Positions 57,566-64,000 of a stretch of DNA of 64,000 nt are shown here, piece by piece; within the stretch, counting starts at the first letter, position 1, and each line of letters opens with the position of its first letter. This stretch comes from Cynocephalus volans (lineage: Eukaryota; Chordata; Mammalia; Dermoptera; Cynocephalidae). The notes under the pieces were generated by a model that ran no database searches, was not told where the DNA came from, and saw nothing but the letters and a program-made list of their open reading frames with translations. The position numbers were made by a program, and so were the translations under genes. The stretch spans positions 78,155,918 to 78,219,917 of the forward strand of contig NC_084469.1 of NCBI RefSeq assembly GCF_027409185.1, given 5' to 3'.

Positions 57566-58470
57566 CAATAATAAATCATGCAATAGATAGTATCTACTGA
57601 TCAAAGAATATCTTTCTCATAGAACGAGTTAGCAAAAATCACAGAATCCTAAAGCAGGTAAGTGGTCTTCATTTTATAAACAGGAAACTAGACACAAAAT
57701 GAGAAGATATGACTTGCCTAAGGCTGCTTAGCCAGTGGCAGAGCCTGGACTCAACCCTAGACAGGACTTCAACACCTATGCCTCGCCTAATGCTTTTAAA
57801 GAACAGGACCCCAGGAAAACAGACACATGGCAAGGTGATCATTAGGCTAGAACTACAAGAAAAATTTCAGATCATGGGGATATTGTAAGATACTCATTTT
57901 GGACTAGAAGATCCCAGAAGAATTTTCAGTATCTGGTGATTACACGACTCCCAGTGTCAGGAAGTTGGCCACACAGAAGTTGGGACTTTATTCTGGCTCC
58001 ATGGTTTCCTATGAGAGAATGTTTCTCTCCTAGAAGAGAAATTTTAACTTTTCTGGCTTTACGTAGGTAAAGACAGAGAGGAAAAATGATCACACAGCAC
58101 CAAGGAGTTGCTTAGTTAAGGACTTGGAAAAAGTAAAAAATCAGTTAGGCTAGTTTGGCTGAAGAGAGTGTTTAATTCAGTAACCCTGGGAAGCCACTGC
58201 CTAAAACTAGCTCATTAGAGTGTCTTTCATCCCCAGAGCCTGTCTGGTGCTGGCTCCCCTTCTTTATCTTAATTTGTCCAAAACACAGCCAGGCTCCTCT
58301 CACTTGGAAAAGCCATCTGTCTTCTTTTGCTTTTTTCCCCTTCTGCCCTGACCCATCCTTTGGTGGGAGGTACAGAACTGTGCAGGGAGTGTATTCTTTC
58401 TCCTAAATCCTTGGACTGTTCCACCATGGGCTAGACCTCCTGGCCCAGTAGCTCTATTCCTTAACAATAG
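57566..58470. other. Mostly unassigned, MIR fragment inside
   Basis: Bases 57660-57790 (cattttataaacaggaaact, agtggcagagcctggactca) look like a reverse MIR. Otherwise nothing recognised. Confidence 0.4.
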
Positions 58471-58474
58471 CGAG

Positions 58475-58665
58475 GAGCTAACTTTTTTGGAAAGCTTGCT
58501 ATGTGCCAGGCACAGTGCTAATGACTTTATTTAGCAAATCCAGCCGTAATTATCAGAACATATGAACCTGAAGCCTGGCAGAGTAATTTGTCCAAAGTCA
58601 AGTATGCAGCTGGAATATGGAACTTGGTTTGTTAGGTCCCAGAGCCTAAAACTCTTACCCACTTT
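58475..58665 (-). repeat. MIR (left arm of inverted pair)
   Basis: Reads gcttgctatgtgccaggcac, gtgctaatgactttatttag and aactcttacccactttgtgt, a reverse-orientation MIR. Confidence 0.7.
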
Positions 58666-58684
58666 GTGTCACAGAGGTAGCTTA

Positions 58685-58935
58685 GCTTAGCATAGTGACT
58701 GAGCATACAAGCTCTGGAGCCAAGCAACTTTGTCCCCATTTTGGCTTTGCCGCTTACTGGCTGTGTTACGTTGGGCAAGTTACTTAACATCCATGTGCCT
58801 CAGTTTCCTCATCTATAGAAAGGAGGCTAATAGTAATAATCTAGTTCAGTGTGTTATTGTAAAGTTGTTATGTACAAAACACTTGGAATAGTGCCTGCTG
58901 CACAGAAGCAGTCTGTAAGTCTTTTTGCTGCTTCC
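58685..58935 (+). repeat. MIR (right arm of inverted pair)
   Basis: An excellent MIR: catagtgactgagcatacaa, gctctggagccaagcaactt, actggctgtgttacgttggg, ctcagtttcctcatctatag. Opposite in orientation to its neighbour 20 bases away. Confidence 0.85.
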
Positions 58936-58939
58936 CTTT

Positions 58940-60650
58940 CCAACTACGTGACTAGGTTTGCCAGATCCTGTGAATTTTGGGGGTAAGGATGAGAGGGGAG
59001 ATGCAGAAAATTGGTGATTTACACGAATGTTCTATTCCACCTTAAGTGTGGATGTATACATTTGACCTGGGTGCAACATTTAAGAGGGCAAGCTGAACCT
59101 TGTGGGAGGCTGCTAGCAGCTTCTGGCATGCAAAGGCCAATTTTGAAGGGAAAGGATTTGAGAGGATGAAATCAATGACTATCCTGAAGTGGGATGAAAA
59201 TCAGTTTCATAAAGTCAAGGCCAAAATGTTAGTGTGCATTACACAGCTATGGGAAAAGCAGTGTAACTAATTATCCTTGGAGGGGTGACAGTCAGTTAAG
59301 CTTTAGACAATCTCAACAAAATTCCTTAGACCCATGTCCAGCAGGCCACGGGCTGAACAATGGCTCAGGAATGTCAGAATTCTGAGTTCTCATCCTAGCT
59401 CAGCTACTGATTTGTTCTGTGACCATAGTCCCTTAATCCTCCCATGCCTCTGTTTCCCTGCCTGCCAAATACCAGTGGTCTCCCGGGGTGATTTTGAGGG
59501 ATAACCAATAAAAAGGATTAGGGATGAGAACCACCATCTAAATTGTTAATAAAAGTGGTATTTTGTACTCAATTATTTGCATCTAAACCCTTTATATTCT
59601 CTCTTTGGCATCCTCCACCCTCCATCTTTTTTTTTATTCTTGTATTTTTCTCCCCATCCCCCATGGAGAAGCAAAAACATGATATACATGGTACAGTATC
59701 TTGCAGCGATATTACAGTCTGGATGAAGGAGAATTGGCCATGCTGTGACATTTCGAGCAGTTGTTGTTGAGGGAAGAAATTCACCTAAGGGATGCCCCCA
59801 GCCCAGCAAACAAAGAAACAATAGAGAAAAATGCCATAGCAGCTCTGGGTCTCACAATGGGACTTGGGTATTGCTGTCTGTGTTAGGCTGGCCAGTGCCT
59901 GAGCAAAGGTAACAGGAAAATTGTGAATGCTGAGAACAATAATAAAATTGCCAGTGTGCTGGAAATAAAAGTTAACTCCATGAGCATAAATAACGAACAC
60001 AACATTGATTGAAATAAATGATGCACTTTGCTTTAGAAATGTTATTTGAATAACTGATATTGTACTTTGTCGGGCTACGGTTTCAAATGCATTCGATTAT
60101 ACATTTTAATGTTTCCCCCAAACAGTCTTTCAAATCAGTATAAATTGCTGTATGTAGCAGGCATGTCTTGATCTTTAGCTGCCATGACAACAGGATACAG
60201 AGAAATGCATTTTCATAACAATTGCTAGCAATGTTTAGTATCACTGTTACTTTATGTCAGGGAACAGCTGGCTTTGGGAAGAAAACAGCATTATTTTCTT
60301 AAACTTGAGAGCTTTTGTTGTAATAATTGAAAAAATAGGTAGAAAAATTGTTGTTTAAGGGAAAAGTAGGTAAATGGGAGTAAAGCCCAGACTGGGGGTT
60401 GGGGGATATGGAGAGAAACAGAGCAAGAGACACTTGCCTGGAAAGGAAAGCTATATCAGTGAGTGCTAGTGTAAAGCTACCTAGAAAGTAATTGGTAATC
60501 AGACCAGCAAATTGAGCCAAATGATGTGATTTTAAGTGAAATAATCAGTTTTCACAAACTAGGAGAAATATAAATATGCATTCCTTTCTCCTTCTCATTT
60601 GTTTTAACTCAAATATTCTAAAATAGCCCAGAGAGAGAACAAACCAGAAG
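58940..60650. other. Non-repetitive stretch with candidate conserved DNA
   Basis: No gene. A MIR core fragment lies at 59395-59500. Bases 59810-60300 have no repeat signature and resemble conserved noncoding DNA (aaataaatgatgcactttgc, caaatgcattcgattataca, ataacaattgctagcaatgt). Frames near 59543-59821 are unconvincing. Confidence 0.3.
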
Positions 60651-61615
60651 AATTTTGGAAAACAACACATTTTTTTTTCTTGGACATTATACATTAAAAA
60701 AGAAAACTACAGGCAATCATGTGCTCCCCTGAGAAAGGCAGTGGAGGGTCTTCTTTCTCCTAGTTCTCTGAAATCCATGGTGTCTCAGGACTGGTGACAT
60801 TATAGCAGAAGGGAGATTTCGCAGCCTGGTGGTTAAGGGAGGCTGTATAGCCAGGTGGCCCTATCCCCCGCCAGGAGACTATTTTACTTCTAAAATTAGG
60901 GTTAGTAAACTCATCGGGTTTGGGGAGGGTTAAACGAGATGAGGCATGAAAAGGAATTAGCAAAGTGGCTGACACACAGCGAATGCTGAAAACGTGGCAG
61001 CCATCACAGTCATTGCTGCAGGATAATTTGACCAATATGGAAAGTTTGGGTTATTCTCTTATCTCCTAAACATTGCTTTTTAGAGTAACTAGATAATCCT
61101 CTGATTCTACTGCCCTGTAGTTCTTGGATCAGTCATGGTCCTGGCAGGAAACAGAGTTCCCTCCAAAAGGATTTCAATGAAGGGAGGTCAGTGAAGGGAC
61201 TATTTAAAGAGGCGGAGGCAGAGCCAAAGGACCAATAAAGGATGTGGAAGTCTCCAAGAACCAGCAACAGTGGGAAGAAGCATGGGGAGGAGAGAGAGTG
61301 ACTGGAGGGGGGTGGCGTGGGGCCATCGAGGAGAGGCAACCACCACCAGAAGCACAGCTCTGCAGCAGGAGAAGTGGGAAAGAACTCTCTTGACCTCTCA
61401 CTCCTGTCACCATCTGATCTCCTGCTGGTGCCTCTCACTGGCTGATTCTAGGAAGAGAGCGAGAGATTGGGGTGACACAGGTCACAGGGGTCAGCTACTT
61501 GGAGGCTCAGAGCAGGGAGAGAGGGACAAAGAATGGATCCCTGGAGGCAAGTAGAAATGAGAGCAACCAGCAGTACAGCATTTATCTGTTTTTAACTGTG
61601 ATTTTTAGCTTCTAG
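60651..61615. other. Unassigned stretch
   Basis: No gene. Frames at 61133-61438 (minus) and 61270-61554 (plus) overlap on opposite strands in GA-rich sequence and have no domain. Bases 60935-61000 contain a MIR-like end. Confidence 0.3.
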
Positions 61616-61621
61616 CATAGG

Positions 61622-61800
61622 ATATGTATTTATTTATTGAAACGTATTGATCACACATGTTTGTGGGGTAGAGAGTTTTATTTCAATAAATGCGTACAAT
61701 GTGTGATGATCAAATCAAGGTAATTAGCATATTCATTATTGCTAATTTTTAAAAATAGGATTTAAAAAAATTGTTATACAACTGTTTAATTTTTATTTTT
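61622..61800 (-). repeat. L1 3' fragment
   Basis: Reads tttattgaaacgtattgatc, gcgtacaatgtgtgatgatc and aaatcaaggtaattagcata, the reverse of a common L1 3' region. Confidence 0.6.
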
Positions 61801-61929
61801 TGGTATGTTATTCACTCACTTCTGTGGTGAAATTATAAACTCATTGAAGGCAGGGAATATGGCTTATCTCTCTTCCAATCCCCACAAAGCTTAGCACAGG
61901 CAAAAAACAATACTAGAAATTAACTAAAC

Positions 61930-62135
61930 ACCTAACTGATGGGAATAATAATAGTTATTAATATAGCAGATATTTACACAGCATTTACTATGTGTCAGGT
62001 ATTAATATAAATACTTTATATATTTTAACTGATTAATCCTCACAACAACCCCATGGAATATACTATTATTACCCTCATTTTGCAGACAAGGAAGCCGAGA
62101 TCCAGAGTGTGGTTAAGTAGGAACCAAATAACTAA
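61930..62135 (-). repeat. MIR
   Basis: Reads cacagcatttactatgtgtc, ttaactgattaatcctcaca and attttgcagacaaggaagcc in reverse MIR order. Confidence 0.75.
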
Positions 62136-62312
62136 TGCGCTCCTTTCAGTGTCTGTGTCTTTGGAGATAGTGGCTTTCATCAAAGACTCCAAAGACATAG
62201 GAGATGAAGTATAGGATAGAAACTCAAGGTGAGGGGAGCTGGGTTTTTCAGAACATCTTTTTTTGCTAAGGGAAGAGATTTCTAAAGTCTGATGTGTGAA
62301 CATTTTAAATGG

Positions 62313-62758
62313 TGTATTGGTCTGTTTCTGTTGCTTATAACATAATTACCTGAAACAGGGTTATTTACAAAGAAAACTAAATTTATTGCTTACACTTTTG
62401 AAGGCTGGGAAGTTCAAAGTCCAGGGAACACATCTGGCTGAGGGCCTTCTTTGTTGGTGGTTTTACAGCAATGCAGGGGTCTCACATGGCAGAAAATGTT
62501 GGAGGGGGAGGGGGAGGGGGAGGGGGAGGGGGCAGGGGAAGGGGAGGGGGAAGGGGGGAGGGGAGGGGGAGGAGGAGAGAGAGGGAGGGAGGTCCTCATG
62601 CGCTCTCCTTTTGAAGTCCTCAGAACCACACCCATGACCACCATTAAACCATCAACTTAATTACCTCTTCAAGGCCCCACCTTTCCAATTACCATAATAG
62701 GATTTCCCACCCTTAATAGTTACAGTGGGGATCAAGTTCAGGGGGGACATTCAATCCA
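62313..62758 (-). mobile_element. Solo LTR, MaLR-like family A, copy 4
   Basis: Starts tgtattggtctgtttctgtt and ends ggacattcaatcca. It follows 4238-4653 closely, except that the short gagagagaga segment of that copy is replaced here by a G-rich array at 62500-62590. No clear target duplication. Confidence 0.75.
62500..62592. repeat. (GGGGGA)n G-rich array
   Basis: About nine ggaggggga-type units, with many runs of four or more G on the plus strand. It satisfies the sequence pattern for intramolecular G-quadruplexes several times over. It lies inside the family A LTR. Confidence 0.95.
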
Positions 62759-62759
62759 A

Positions 62760-63175
62760 GGTAAGTGATGAACAAGTTATGATTTTAGATGGTATGTGGA
62801 CAGGGAATTTTATAACATTGAACTGAATGAAGAAAGTCCTTCCTTTTCCAGTTCCCTTTCAATCCTGATTATACTAAGGAGAAAGTCTCAGATGGATGTT
62901 AGTCTTTAACACCTAACACCTGCAAAATCTTCCCTTTTACAGAGAAAGCAGACCTCAGACTCAGAGCCTTTGAAGGCAACAACATCTATCTGGAATTTTA
63001 AGTGCTTAGTTTTTATTGTATTTATGATAGGTGATATTCATTTTCCCTTTTTGATAGTGAAATAAAATTTTCTTTACAACACTGTTTATTTAGGCTAAAA
63101 AGAAAGTGCTGTAGGGAAAGTAAATATAAATGGTCAGGGCCTCTCAGATGTTCAGAATCTTGCTGAGCATTTGAG
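62760..63175. other. Unassigned stretch
   Basis: No gene or repeat recognised. Confidence 0.3.
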
Positions 63176-63179
63176 GTAA

Positions 63180-63600
63180 ATATGCACGTGCGCCCAGGTA
63201 TTCCTTGGTTATTGCCTAATGTAATGGTACATGTGTGCCCAGGTGACCTGGGTTATGGACTTAAGTATGTAGGACGAGTGGCTCTGATGCATGGACCACC
63301 CCCATCCCCCAGGTACCCCCAGGGGGCCACGGGAGGCTGCTACTGCTGCTGGAGGCTGCTGCTGCAAGCTGTTGCTGCCAGGGCCCCTGGGATGCCCCGA
63401 AAGGCCACCACTGTTGCTGCTTCTGCTGCTACTGCTGAGGACTGAGCTAGTGTCGTCTGCCAATGGCTCCTGGGATCTTTCCCAATTACCTAGAATGTGG
63501 ACCTGCATGAGAGGGGTCCATGACCCAGCCTGGCATGTGAGGGGTCTGACCGAGTCTGTACAATGGGTTTGAAGGGTCTGTGAGCCCTAGTCCTGACAAT
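63180..63600 (+). repeat. CTG-rich, possibly LTR-like segment
   Basis: Contains an interrupted CTG/CTGCTG cluster at 63335-63440 (ctactgctgctggaggctgc, gttgctgcttctgctgctac) between blocks such as gacctgggttatggacttaa and ggtctgaccgagtctgtaca. The overall layout suggests an ERV-derived segment, but the family was not recognised. Leucine/alanine-rich frames here are compositional. Confidence 0.35.
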
Positions 63601-64000
63601 ACAAATGGAAAACTTAGTGTAACTAAAACAATGAAACATTTTGGCTTTAGTTATGAGCGGCCCTAACCATACAATTAGCGTACTATTGCCTCAGCCCCGA
63701 CAACTGGCATAGTCGTGTAGCTATTGCTGTAACCCTACAGGGCCTTTAATAAAAAAATATTATGTAAATAATCACGGTGTTATGCAAAATACAGGCAGTA
63801 TCCCATTTAGGAAAAATTTTGGAAATATTGCATGAAAGCTAGAGTTTGGGAAATATCTGCATAGGAAATATCTACACTTTGAGTGTAGGCAAGTTACATC
63901 ATATGCTCCAGACCTCTCCAGCCTGCTAAGCATTGCCCTGGGATAGCATGAAAGTGTCTTTCCTTTCACCATTTTGTCTTCTCATTTTCACTTACTTCTT
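63601..64000. other. Unassigned right edge
   Basis: No gene or repeat recognised to the window end. Confidence 0.3.

Noticed and set aside
61133-61554. Overlapping frames on both strands
   Set aside because: They lie in GA-rich sequence with no domain, and neither strand has splice or start support.

Overview
The window is AT-rich, gene-poor mammalian nuclear DNA. It contains MIR, L2, MER5A and MER20-like fragments, MaLR-type LTRs and several generations of L1. The most telling lineage marker is a set of tRNA-Ile-like SINEs, both monomers and dimers, that end directly in A-runs with no tRNA-unrelated tail. That architecture is the one described for the t-SINE/CYN family of colugos (Dermoptera). 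I therefore favour a colugo (Galeopterus or Cynocephalus). This is inference from memory, and a bat with similar tRNA SINEs is the main alternative. There is no sign of a bacterial, plasmid or viral genome.

Bases 1-3300: a MIR fragment, then the best protein-coding candidate of the window. This is a 57-codon frame (674-847) behind a good splice acceptor, with a strong Kozak context and an MGCxxSK N-terminus that predicts myristoylation plus palmitoylation. A polyadenylation hexamer lies at 1729. Bases 3300-16200 are mostly layered repeats: microsatellites, tRNA SINEs, and several solo LTRs with 5-bp target duplications, one nested in an older LTR. Bases 15775-17000 hold an L2 split by a nearly full-length 7SL RNA retropseudogene.

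Bases 17000-30000: old L1/L2 debris, MER5A, a 67-bp L1 tail with a perfect 17-bp target duplication, an L1 5'UTR carrying a roughly 105-bp tandem repeat, and a long ancient L1M whose ORF2 is internally deleted. Bases 30000-37000: simple repeats, a decayed minus-strand ERV (3' LTR and integrase remnant), an unrecognised exon-like frame near 35 kb, an MLT1-type LTR and a SINE.

Bases 37000-48200: L1M fragments, solo LTRs, MIRs and three dimeric SINEs. Bases 48237-51961: a processed pseudogene of PPHLN1 (periphilin, a HUSH subunit), flanked by a 10-bp duplication and interrupted by a 5'-truncated L1. Bases 52000-64000: L2, MIR and LTR debris, a G-rich array inside an LTR, and several AT-rich non-repetitive stretches that look like conserved noncoding DNA.

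Apart from the small frame at 674 and the weak candidate near 35 kb, I see no functional gene. Nothing here works as an operon or pathway; the content is a record of retrotransposition.
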